From assembly GCF_000296815.2 (NCBI RefSeq), contig NZ_CAIT01000006.1, positions 440,777 to 504,776 of the forward strand: a DNA stretch of 64,000 nucleotides, in the 5' to 3' direction. The position numbers and the translations under genes are program-made. This document shows positions 1 to 9,000 of the stretch, piece after piece; within the stretch, counting starts at the first letter, position 1; the number at the start of each line of letters is the position of its first letter. The DNA comes from Fibrisoma limi BUZ 3. GTDB lineage: Bacteria; Bacteroidota; Bacteroidia; Cytophagales; Spirosomataceae. The notes beneath the pieces are model-generated. The model was not told the DNA's origin. It saw only the letters and a program-made list of their open reading frames with translations, and did no database searches.

Positions 1-222
1 GTGGCCATTCACATTCGGGACAATGGATCGGGTATTCCTGCTGCCTTGATGGGTAAGATATTTCAGCCGTTCTTCACGACAAAACCCACTGGGCAGGGTA
101 CTGGTCTGGGCCTTTCTATCAGCTACGATATTATCACCAACGGGCACGGCGGTATGCTGACCGTGCAGTCGGAATCGGGGCAGTTTACGGAGTTTACGAT
201 CACACTGCCGATTAGCTCCTGA
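1..222 (+). CDS. Sensor histidine kinase, C-terminal end (partial)
   Basis: This is the last 73 codons of a histidine kinase whose beginning lies outside the window; the GTG at base 1 is probably an internal Val. The visible part is the ATP-binding (HATPase_c) domain: G1 box DNGSGIP at visible residues 7-13, an F box FQPFFTTKP around 21-29 and G2 box GTGLGLSIS at 33-41, ending in a short beta strand typical of the end of the fold. It would phosphorylate a response regulator, but its sensor region and partner are not visible. The F-box/G2 style fits kinases that carry their catalytic domain at the extreme C terminus, with no receiver attached. The family call is secure; the signal it senses is unknown. 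Confidence 0.9.
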   Translation: MAIHIRDNGSGIPAALMGKIFQPFFTTKPTGQGTGLGLSISYDIITNGHGGMLTVQSESGQFTEFTITLPISS

Positions 223-379
223 AGCAAAATCGGTTTGTACAATCGCCGACGTCAGGGGCGTTTTTCAGACGGTGATATTCCGTCCGGTTATCCACCATTC
301 CAATTTGTGATGCCTGCTTGAAGGCTCGTAAGGCTACTTTTACGGCGAATTATTCACCAACACAGCACGTTCTACATAT

Positions 380-406
380 GGAGCCGGTCCGTTTTTCGTC
401 GGCTCC
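380..406. terminator. Small hairpin between kinase and reductase genes
   Basis: GGAGCCG at 380-386 pairs with CGGCTCC at 400-406 around a loop containing a T run. It sits 18 bases before the ATG at 425, so it could be a leader structure of the reductase gene rather than a terminator of the kinase gene. Nothing else recognisable lies in 223-424. Confidence 0.35.
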
Positions 407-424
407 AGAACGACAAATACATCA

Positions 425-1429
425 ATGATTACCACCGATATATGCATCATTGGCGCGGGCCCGGTTGGCCTGTTCGCCGTTTTTGAAGCCGGATTGCTGA
501 AGATGCGCTGCCACCTGATCGACGCACTGCCGCAGGTGGGCGGGCAACTTTCTGAAATTTATCCGCAAAAGCCGATTTACGACATCCCCGGCTACCCGTC
601 TATCAATGCTCAGGATCTGGTCGACAACCTGATGGAGCAGATTGAGCCGTTTCACCCGACGTTTACGCTGGGCGAACGGGTCGAGAACCTGGAAAAACAG
701 GACGACGGATCGTACATCATTACGACGAACGACGGAACATCCGTCCATTGCCAGGTCGTTGTGATTGCCGGTGGGCTGGGTTGTTTTGAACCCCGTAAGC
801 CGGAAATCGAGAACCTGGAGCACTTTGAAGGTAAGGGTGTGGCCTATATGGTCAAGAATCCCGAGCAGTTGCGCGATCGGCGTGTCGTGCTGGCCGGTGG
901 TGGCGACTCAGCCCTCGACTGGACCGTTTTCCTGGCCAACGTAGCCAAAGAAGTGACGCTTGTGCACCGGGGCGATACGTTCCGGGGCGCTCCCGACTCG
1001 GCTGAGAAGGTGTTCGACCTGGCCAGGGAAGGAAAAGTTAACCTGATACTACAATCAAACATTACGAGCATCAGCGGCAATGGCCATCTTCAGGAGGTGA
1101 ATATCACGGCCAAGGATAAGACGGTACGCACCTTAGAGGCTGATAACCTGATCCCGCTGTTTGGCCTGACACCGAAGCTGGGACCGATCGCCGACTGGGG
1201 CCTGAACATCGATAAAGCAGCCATTGCGGTAGACACGACCGACTACTCGACCAACGTGGAGCGCATCTACGCCATCGGAGACATCAATACGTATCCCGGT
1301 AAGCTGAAGCTGATTCTGTGCGGTTTCCACGAGGCTGCCCTGATGTGCCAGAGTGCCTTCAGGTACGTATACCCGAACCAGAAGCTAAGTTTCAAGTACA
1401 CGACCGTCAACGGCGTACCAACTTTTTAA
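425..1429 (+). CDS. Ferredoxin/flavodoxin--NADP reductase, thioredoxin-reductase-like type
   Basis: This 334-residue flavoprotein belongs to the thioredoxin-reductase-like ferredoxin-NADP reductases, which move electrons between NADPH and ferredoxin in the cytoplasm. The N-terminal FAD site is GAGPVGL near residues 11-17, the NADP(H) site is GGGDSALDW at 158-166, and the C-terminal FAD contact is IYAIGDINTYP. The redox CxxC of true thioredoxin reductases is missing between the two binding motifs, which is the usual mark of this FNR class. The neighbour 105 bases downstream is a 2Fe-2S ferredoxin on the same strand, the natural redox partner. The physiological acceptor (monooxygenase, reductase or biosynthetic enzyme) is not visible. 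Confidence 0.93.
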   Translation: MITTDICIIGAGPVGLFAVFEAGLLKMRCHLIDALPQVGGQLSEIYPQKPIYDIPGYPSINAQDLVDNLMEQIEPFHPTFTLGERVENLEKQDDGSYIITTNDGTSVHCQVVVIAGGLGCFEPRKPEIENLEHFEGKGVAYMVKNPEQLRDRRVVLAGGGDSALDWTVFLANVAKEVTLVHRGDTFRGAPDSAEKVFDLAREGKVNLILQSNITSISGNGHLQEVNITAKDKTVRTLEADNLIPLFGLTPKLGPIADWGLNIDKAAIAVDTTDYSTNVERIYAIGDINTYPGKLKLILCGFHEAALMCQSAFRYVYPNQKLSFKYTTVNGVPTF

Positions 1430-1438
1430 AAAGGAGTG

Positions 1439-1529
1439 AAGGGAGGAAGGGGAAGAGAGGGACGAAAGGGAATAGCAATGTGCTGATCCATTTTCTCCGT
1501 TTCATCCCTCTCTTCCCCTTCCTCCCCTT
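1439..1529. repeat. Purine/pyrimidine-rich palindromic repeat
   Basis: A near-perfect inverted repeat has a purine-only-like left arm at 1439-1467 (AAGGGAGGAAGGGGAAGAGA...) and a pyrimidine-rich right arm at 1500-1529, with about 32 bases of loop. It fills the gap between the reductase and the ferredoxin and stops five bases before the ferredoxin ATG, so the stretch before that start is pyrimidine-rich and offers no Shine-Dalgarno site. It could act as a translational hairpin or partial terminator, or be a mobile palindromic unit. Two other long palindromes, at 40462-40545 and 41651-41734, have the same general build but a different sequence. Confidence 0.8.
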
Positions 1530-1533
1530 TATT

Positions 1534-1854
1534 ATGATCCAGTTTACCATCGAAGACCGCGACGGCACGCGGCAGCCCATAGAAGTACCGGAAGGCATTA
1601 ACCTGAGCCTGATGGAAGTGTTGAAAGCCTCAGATTACAACGTACTGGCCACGTGTGGCGGTATGGCCCTCTGCGCCACCTGCCATGTTCAGGTGCTGGA
1701 AGGACTCGATAAGCTACCGCCCGCCCAGGATGCCGAACTCGACATGCTCGATACGTTACCTGACGCTGACTTCGACAGTCGCCTGTCCTGCCAGCTTCGG
1801 GTAGAGGAGTCGCTGGAAGGGGGCGTATTCAGAATCCGGGGTGCCGAGCAGTGA
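1534..1854 (+). CDS. 2Fe-2S ferredoxin, adrenodoxin-like
   Basis: This 106-residue electron carrier has the adrenodoxin-type cluster pattern C-x5-C-x2-C at Cys41, Cys47 and Cys50, with the fourth ligand at Cys86 in RLSCQL. The acidic stretch before Cys86 (DTLPDADFDSRL) matches the partner-docking surface of such ferredoxins. The ATG at 1534 is chosen because translation from there gives a complete fold of normal length; the longer open frame from 1318 runs through the end of the reductase and the palindrome and is not credible. It probably receives electrons from the reductase encoded at 425-1429. It could serve Fe-S assembly or a P450-type enzyme; no such gene is adjacent. Confidence 0.93.
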   Translation: MIQFTIEDRDGTRQPIEVPEGINLSLMEVLKASDYNVLATCGGMALCATCHVQVLEGLDKLPPAQDAELDMLDTLPDADFDSRLSCQLRVEESLEGGVFRIRGAEQ

Positions 1855-1862
1855 GTCACACC

Positions 1863-2378
1863 TCAGTCTACTTCCACCACCAGCTCAATTTCCACGGCGT
1901 AGTTAGACGGTAGCGCGCCCATGCCGACTGCCGAGCGGGCGTGTTTACCCCGTTCGCCAAACGTAGCGACCAGCAGGTCGGAGCAGCCGTTGACGACCTT
2001 CGGCTGATCGCCAAAGTCGGGGGTGGAGTTGACAAAACCGGTCACTTTCACAATCCGTTTCACCCGGTCGAGATTGCCCAGTTCGGCTTTCAGGGTGGAC
2101 AGGAGCGAGATGGTGGCGACCCGGGCGGCTTCATAGCCCTGTTCTATGGTCAGGTCCTGGCCAAGCTTACCCGTAATCCCCGATCCGTCGGCGCGGGTGC
2201 ATACGTGGCCCGCCAGAAACAGCAGATTACCCGTCCGGACGGCCTTGACGTAGTTGGCCATTGGTTTGGCCGGCGTAAACAACGTAATGCCCATCTTCGT
2301 CAGGGTTTGCTCAATAGACTGGGCGGACGTAGTGCCCATGGAAAAGGCCAGCAGGCTAAGTAAGGCAATCGTTTTCAT
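1863..2378 (-). CDS. RidA/YjgF-family protein with signal peptide
   Basis: A 171-residue member of the RidA/YER057c/UK114 family, whose cytoplasmic members hydrolyse reactive enamine/imine intermediates. The conserved core is visible: GNLLFLAGHVC, the GQDLTIEQGYEAARVATISLL segment, and the end HARSAVGMGALPSNYAVEIELVVEVD, where the Arg of ARSAVG is the family's substrate-binding arginine. What is unusual is the hydrophobic N terminus ending in SMGTTSAQS, which looks like a cleavable signal peptide and puts the protein in the periplasm. An ATG at 2399 would add seven residues before the signal; the one at 2378 starts directly with MKTIALL and is preferred. It converges with the ferredoxin gene. 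Confidence 0.88.
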   Translation of the reverse strand: MKTIALLSLLAFSMGTTSAQSIEQTLTKMGITLFTPAKPMANYVKAVRTGNLLFLAGHVCTRADGSGITGKLGQDLTIEQGYEAARVATISLLSTLKAELGNLDRVKRIVKVTGFVNSTPDFGDQPKVVNGCSDLLVATFGERGKHARSAVGMGALPSNYAVEIELVVEVD

Positions 2379-2470
2379 GTAGGAATTGGTTGCGTTCATC
2401 CTACAGCGGTTGCAGACCGCAGCAGGGGTTAGGACTGCAAACTAACAAAAAGTGCCAAATGGACGGGCTG

Positions 2471-2486
2471 CCTGCTACGTAGCAGG
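2471..2486. terminator. Palindrome followed by a T run
   Basis: A perfect 16-bp palindrome (CCTGCTACGTAGCAGG) is followed on the plus strand by six T. It sits just past the stop of the GNAT gene (minus strand) and before the RidA gene. Its centre is the CTACGTAG octamer that recurs across this window. Confidence 0.5.
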
Positions 2487-2490
2487 TTTT

Positions 2491-3024
2491 TTAAAGCACC
2501 TTCTCCATAACGATAAATGACAGCGGTACTTTGGGCAAACCAAAGCGGGGGTCGTCCATCGGGAACGGTCGGGTTTCGCCCGTAGCCCGGTAGCCACGCC
2601 GTTCGTACCAGGCAATCAGTTCGTGCCGTTGTGGAATCACCGTCATCGTGATACTGCGACAGCCCTGCTCACGGGCAACCTGTTCGGCCGCGGCCATGAG
2701 CTGTTTGCCGATGCCGCCCGTCTGCGCGTCGGGCGATACGGTCAACATGCCGAGATAAAGGGTAGACGCACCTGAACGATCCGTCTTTGTTTCCAGATAA
2801 ACGCAGCCGATCAACTGTCCATCGGCTTCGTAGGTCAGTATTGTGGCCGCCGGGTTTTGCAGCATAGCCCGCAGCGACGATTCATCGGTCCGGATGCCAT
2901 CAAGGAGGTCGGCTTCGGTAGTCCAGCCGCGTCGGGAGCTATCGCCCCGGTAGGCACTATTAACAAGCTGGTTCAGCGTGGAGATGTCCGACTCCGCAGC
3001 GGGCCGGATGGATGCCTTTTTCAT
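2491..3024 (-). CDS. GNAT-family N-acetyltransferase
   Basis: A 177-residue GNAT protein transferring an acetyl group from acetyl-CoA to an unknown amine. The acetyl-CoA binding motif A is visible as LTVSPDAQTGGIGKQLM (the R/Q-x-x-G-x-G/A loop reads QTGGIGK), preceded by beta strand LYLGMLTV and followed by the usual WYERRGYRATGETRPF end. The start at 3024 (MKKASIRPAAESD) is favoured because a TATATTTG promoter element lies only a few bases upstream; a longer frame to 3093 would run through that promoter. Substrate cannot be predicted. Confidence 0.88.
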   Translation of the reverse strand: MKKASIRPAAESDISTLNQLVNSAYRGDSSRRGWTTEADLLDGIRTDESSLRAMLQNPAATILTYEADGQLIGCVYLETKTDRSGASTLYLGMLTVSPDAQTGGIGKQLMAAAEQVAREQGCRSITMTVIPQRHELIAWYERRGYRATGETRPFPMDDPRFGLPKVPLSFIVMEKVL

Positions 3025-3030
3025 AGGCTG

Positions 3031-3038
3031 CAAATATA
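3031..3038 (-). promoter_or_regulatory. Bacteroidota -7 element (TATATTTG)
   Basis: Read on the minus strand, TATATTTG fits the TAnnTTTG consensus of the Bacteroidota housekeeping sigma factor. It ends only six bases before the ATG at 3024, implying a very short or absent 5' leader for the acetyltransferase mRNA. Confidence 0.55.
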
Positions 3039-3051
3039 GAATACTATCTAA

Positions 3052-4215
<1,164 letters not shown>

Positions 4216-4252
4216 CCCCATCAACTCGAAAACTACCAACGAACCAATCCGT

Positions 4253-4747
4253 ATGACTTTTTCATCCAACCGCCCCGAAGATCTGCTGTTTGATGCCGCC
4301 CGCCGGGGCGACGTAACGTACCTCCATGAACTGATCAACGCGCACGTTAACGTGAATACCCAGGATGGCAAAGGGTTTACGCCCCTGATTCTGGCGGCCT
4401 ACGACGGCCATCTGGAAGCCACCCGGTTGCTGCTCGACTCTGGCGCTGATCCGAATGTGCAGGACGTGACCGGCAACACCGCCCTGATGGGTGTTAGTTT
4501 CAAGGGGTACCCCGAGATCGGTCGGCTGCTGATTGAACGGGGAGCTAACGTGAATGCGCAGAACGGCAACAACGGTACAGCGCTGATGTTTGCCACACTG
4601 TTCGGCCGCCACGCCATGGTTGAACTGCTGCTCGACGCCGGGGCTGATACCACCATCCGCGACGTCCGGGGCCTGACCGCCCGCGATCTGGCCGTTCAGC
4701 AGGGCAACGAAGAAGCCCTCCGGCTCTTTGCCGAACGAGGAGTATAG
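4253..4747 (+). CDS. Ankyrin repeat protein
   Basis: A 164-residue protein made almost entirely of ankyrin repeats: a degenerate first unit (LLFDAARRGDVTYLHELI), then three good 33-residue units beginning GFTPLILAAYDGHLEATRLL, GNTALMGVSFKGYPEIGRLL and GTALMFATLFGRHAMVELLL, and a capping unit (GLTARDLAVQQGNEEALRLF). There is no signal peptide, so it acts in the cytoplasm by binding a protein partner that cannot be named. The ATG at 4253 opens directly into the first repeat; an earlier in-frame ATG at 4124 lies inside the oxidoreductase gene. Small ankyrin proteins of this kind often follow catalase or other oxidoreductase genes in bacteria. Confidence 0.93.
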   Translation: MTFSSNRPEDLLFDAARRGDVTYLHELINAHVNVNTQDGKGFTPLILAAYDGHLEATRLLLDSGADPNVQDVTGNTALMGVSFKGYPEIGRLLIERGANVNAQNGNNGTALMFATLFGRHAMVELLLDAGADTTIRDVRGLTARDLAVQQGNEEALRLFAERGV

Positions 4748-4754
4748 GCCCGGG

Positions 4755-5162
4755 TTAAACGACGGGGCGTGATTTGCGCATAAACACAAATGCGCGGGTA
4801 AACACGTAGCTGTAAAACACGAACACGGTCGTGCCGACGAGAATACGGACGACCCAGTAATTGTCCACGCCCAGTTGGTTCAGTCCCCAGACTCCCAGTG
4901 TATTGAGGAGACCGTTGCCGAGCGAAACGACAACGTATCGGACCAACTGGGTGGTGGTTTCGCGGCTCGATGTATCCCGAAACACCCAGTATTTGTTCAG
5001 AAAGAAACCAACGATCATTCCGCTGAGGTGACCGATACCGGTCGCCACGACGATACTTGTCAGCCCCGTGTGTGTCAGTAGGTAGCCGATACCATAATCG
5101 ACCACCGTGGCCAAAAGCGATACGTTGGCAAAGCGGAAAAATTCGGCCAATCTGCGTTTCAT
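4755..5162 (-). CDS. GtrA-like membrane protein
   Basis: A 135-residue polytopic protein of the GtrA/DPMS1 family, with four predicted transmembrane segments: FANVSLLATVVDYGIGYLL, the segment around VVATGIGHLSGMIVGFFLN, VVVSLGNGLLNTLGVWGL and ILVGTTVFVFYSYVFTRAFVF. The NKYWVFRD motif between segments two and three is the family signature. GtrA proteins help flip or present polyprenyl-linked sugars in the inner membrane for cell-surface glycosylation. The ATG at 5162 (MKRRLAEFFRF) gives the normal length; an ATG at 5246 would add 28 atypical residues. No glycosyltransferase lies next to it. Confidence 0.9.
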   Translation of the reverse strand: MKRRLAEFFRFANVSLLATVVDYGIGYLLTHTGLTSIVVATGIGHLSGMIVGFFLNKYWVFRDTSSRETTTQLVRYVVVSLGNGLLNTLGVWGLNQLGVDNYWVVRILVGTTVFVFYSYVFTRAFVFMRKSRPVV

Positions 5163-5296
5163 GTTCCCTTGTCGCTGAGTGGGCAACATCAATAGCCCAT
5201 CAGTAAAGGGACATACCGGTTGTTTGGTTTGTACACAACCGGGCACAACGGCAGATTTAACGCAAGGATAATATCCGACGACCGCGGCTGGGAAAC

Positions 5297-5866
5297 CTAC
5301 GCGGAAAAATCGCTTGCCCCCAGGTCGTTCAGACGCTTCCGGATTTCGTCGCGGGTGCGTTTCAGTCGCATTTTCAGGGCGCTCTCCGTCACACTGTACT
5401 GTTGGCTGAGGTCACGTAGCGACATGCCGCGTTCGTATTTGAGCCGCAGCAACGTTACGTCTTCGTCCCGCACGTGCCGCAGCACCCGTTCCAGCACGTT
5501 CAGTCGCCATTCTGTCGCTTCCGACGGGCTGCTGTCCGACAGGCGGCTGGTTACGTCGTCGGACAGGAGTTCGGTACTCAGCCGTTTCTGGCGTTTAATC
5601 TGATCCATGCAACAGTTATACGAAACGGCATATAGCCAGGTCGAGAACGTTGAGCGATTGTCGAATGAGTCGAGCTTGCCGAGCACTTTCAGAAAAATGT
5701 CCTGCGTACAGTCCTGCGCAAGCTGTGGGTCTTTGGTGAGCGAAAAACATAGCCGGTACACCTTCGGGGCGTAGTGGCAGTAAAGGGCCGTAAACGATTG
5801 GGCAAGGCTGTTTCCCTGAGCGGGTAAATGAGTTTGGGCGTTGTTAGTCGGAACAAAAGGCTTCAT
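5297..5866 (-). CDS. RNA polymerase ECF-type sigma factor
   Basis: A 189-residue extracytoplasmic-function sigma factor. Region 2 spans about residues 25-95 (LYCHYAPKVYRLCFSLTKDPQLAQDCTQ, then FSTWLYAVSYNCCMDQIKRQ), and region 4 is the helix-turn-helix MSLRDLSQQYSVTESALKMRLKRTR near the C terminus. No anti-sigma factor gene is beside it: upstream on the same strand, 187 bases away, is the stop of the giant hybrid sensor gene. It is therefore an orphan ECF factor whose activating signal cannot be read from the context. Region 4 carries the usual length and there is no C-terminal extension. Confidence 0.93.
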   Translation of the reverse strand: MKPFVPTNNAQTHLPAQGNSLAQSFTALYCHYAPKVYRLCFSLTKDPQLAQDCTQDIFLKVLGKLDSFDNRSTFSTWLYAVSYNCCMDQIKRQKRLSTELLSDDVTSRLSDSSPSEATEWRLNVLERVLRHVRDEDVTLLRLKYERGMSLRDLSQQYSVTESALKMRLKRTRDEIRKRLNDLGASDFSA

Positions 5867-6053
5867 AAAGTACTGAGTCGTTGACTAGGTCCTCACGGGT
5901 TAGCGGCTTCTAAGCTGGTTTCCACGCTGTGCGTGCAACCTGTGTAAGCAAAGTACCTAAACCGGTGCAACCTGGGCTAACACATTTGTATCATCTACTA
6001 ACACTCCTGTTTCATTTTTAGGAAAAAATCGGGAAAACAGGTACGTAGGCGGG

Positions 6054-9000
6054 CTAACTGGGGGTAGCAGCCGGCCTGGCGAACTGGGATGGAGATACGC
6101 CATACCGCTCCTGAAACACCTTGGCGAAATACGACAGGTTGTCGAAACCGACGGCATAGGCTACCTGTGTGACGCTATCCTGACCGGCGGTCAGCAGCTC
6201 GGCGGCCTTCCGGAGCCGGATCTCCCGGATAAACACCACGGGGGTCGTGTTGGTCAGTGCCTTCAGTTTGCGGTGCAATTGAACGCGGCTCAGGTTGGCC
6301 ACTTCTGCCAGTTCCTCTACGCCAAAACTGCTGTCGTCGAGGTGTTGCGCGACAACGTCGGTCAGACGGTCAATAAACTTCTGCTCGGCGGTTAGCGGGG
6401 GCGGGGAAACCAGATGGGGTGTCGTCGGGCTCAGCGATAGCGTTAAATACTGGAACAGGCGCTTCTGCTGTTGCATCAGGTTCCATACCCGCACCTCAAG
6501 TTCGTCGCGGTTGAAGGGCTTGGTCAGAAAATCGATGGCTTCGAGCCGCAGGCTTTCCAGTCGGTCTTCAATCGTAGCCTTGGCCGTCAGGATCACCACC
6601 GGAATATGGCTGGTAGCTTCCTGCGCTTTCAACGCTTTGCAAAAGCCATAGCCGTCGAGTCGGGGCATCATCAGGTCGCAGATTACGACGGTGGGCAGGG
6701 TTTTGGTCGCTTTTTCCAGACCATCCAGACCATCAACGGCTTCAATAATCTGATACTGGCTGGCAAAGATGCTCCGCACGTAGGATCTGATATCGGCATT
6801 GTCATCCACGATCAGCAGGCTATTTTCCTGGGTGGGTGACAGCGGCTCATCGGCCGGTACCCCCAAATCGGTCACCTGAATACGTACTGGGCCTGCATCA
6901 GCCATCGTATGAATGAGCGGTTCGTCTGCTGCCGGAACGGGTGTGTCCAGGGCTACCAGCGGTAACTGGACGGTGAAGGTAGTGCCAACCCCTTCGATAC
7001 TGTCAACCTGGATGGTACCTTTCAGGACATTCACGAGTTCGTTGACCAACGACAGCCCAATACCAGTCCCTTCGTAGTAGCGGTCACCATCGGCTTTCAC
7101 CTGATAAAACTGCTCAAAGATATGCCCCAGGTCGTCGGCGGGAATACCAATGCCGGTATCCCGAACGGTCAGGGTCAGCAGATCGGCTTTGTTTGGGTCC
7201 GGATACGATACGTTCAGGAAAACTTCGTGCTGGGCCGGAGTGAACTTAAAGGCGTTGGAAAGCAGATTAGTAACGATCTTTTCGAACTTATCCCGGTCAA
7301 ATGAAGCCCACCATACGTCCTGATTCTGGCTGAACTGAAACCGGATCTGGCGGCTATCGGCCAGCGACTCAAAGGAACTGGCGAGCAGGCGGAAAAAGGC
7401 GGAGATGTCGCCGGGTTTGGGGTCAACGCTCAACTGCCCTGCTTCCAGCTTACTGAGGTCGAGCAACTGATTGATCAGACTCAGCAGCCGCTGCCCGTTG
7501 CGCTCCATGAGCGGAAGAACAGATTCGTTGGGAAACCGCTGTCTAAGGTCACTCAGCGGGCCAAGAATCAGCGTGAGTGGCGTCCGGAATTCATGCGAAA
7601 TGCTGGTGAAAAAGCGAGTTTTTACTGCGTTCAGTTCCGCCAGCCGACTGGCTTCCTTCTGTTCAAAAGCGACCTGTTGCTGAAGCAGAAACCGCTGCAT
7701 CTGGAAGCGGTATAACTGCCAGGCGATAACCACCAGAAGGCCCAGGTACAGACAGTAGGCCCACCAGCTCCGGTAGAAGGGCGGGTTAACCCGAATCCGC
7801 AGGGATATCGGCTGGCTCCAGGCCTCGCCATCGGCCGAGCCTATCATGTATAGGGTATAGCTGCCTGCCGGCAACTGAGCGTAGTTGGCGAAGCGGTTGG
7901 TTCCTGCCTCTACCCAGTCGTTGTCGATGCCGTCGAGCCGGTACCGAAAGCGGTTCCGGGCCGAATTGGTAAAGTCCATCACACCAAACTCGAACGTCAC
8001 CAGGTTCTGGTCATGCGCCAGATCAAGAGCCTGGGTGTATTCAATACTTTCTTTCAGAATGCCGTCGGCCGCACCCGGATCAACCGTTCGGTTGTTTACC
8101 TTCAGGCCGATGATCTGCGCTACGGGCCTCCGTTGAGCCGAACGCGGGCCGGTCGCGTTGTTCAGCGCCGACGCCCGGAAGGCCGTGAGACCATTAACAC
8201 CCCCAAACAGCAGCTCACCCGTAGCCGTTTTGAAGAACGACCCGGTATTAAACTCGTCGTCCTGCAGGCCGTCGGTCTTGGTGTAGTTCCTGAATGTCAG
8301 ACTGCGGGGGTTGAAGTGAGCCAGCCCGCGGTTCGTGCTCAGCCACAAGTTTTTGAACTCGTCGGTTAAGATGCCGTAGACGACCTTGTTGGGCAGGCCC
8401 TGTTCTTCCGTAAAGTGGTCGAAGCGCCCCGTCTGCTTGTCCAGCCGTTCCAGCCCACCTTTGGTACCTACCCACAGGTAGCGGTTTGGCTCGTAAGGGT
8501 CGTCGGTCAGGCTAAGTACAAAATCATTCGTCAGACTTTGTCGGTTAGCGACGGAGTTCTTAAACATCGAGAAGTCGAGACCGGATTGGGTCGGTCTGGC
8601 CCGGATAAGGCCTTTCTGCGTACCAATCCAGAGCACACCTGCTCCATCTTCGTAAAGGGCATATGTTTCCGTAGCGGCACCACTGCGGGGCAGCAGTGAT
8701 TGGTAGCTGTACACCCGAAACTGTTCGGTGGTCGGATTGAAGCGAAGCAGGTTACCGTCCGCACCGCCAATCCAGAGATAGCCGACCCGGTCTTCGATGG
8801 TCTGGTTCCCAAAGAAGCCGAACGACGTATTGGCCGGCAGGGGGTATTTTTTGAGTAATGTCCAGTTGGGCGAAAATTTAAACAGGTGCTGGACGTGCGT
8901 TTCGAAGTGGACGTTAGACACCCAGAACGTACCCTGTCGGTCCTGCATCAGGTACCGCTGTCGGCGGTCGGCGGGGGGCAGGGTGTTGCTCAGAAACGGC

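Noticed and set aside
1318-1533. Earlier start of the ferredoxin gene
   Set aside because: The added codons lie inside the reductase gene and the palindrome. The 106-residue form from 1534 is complete.
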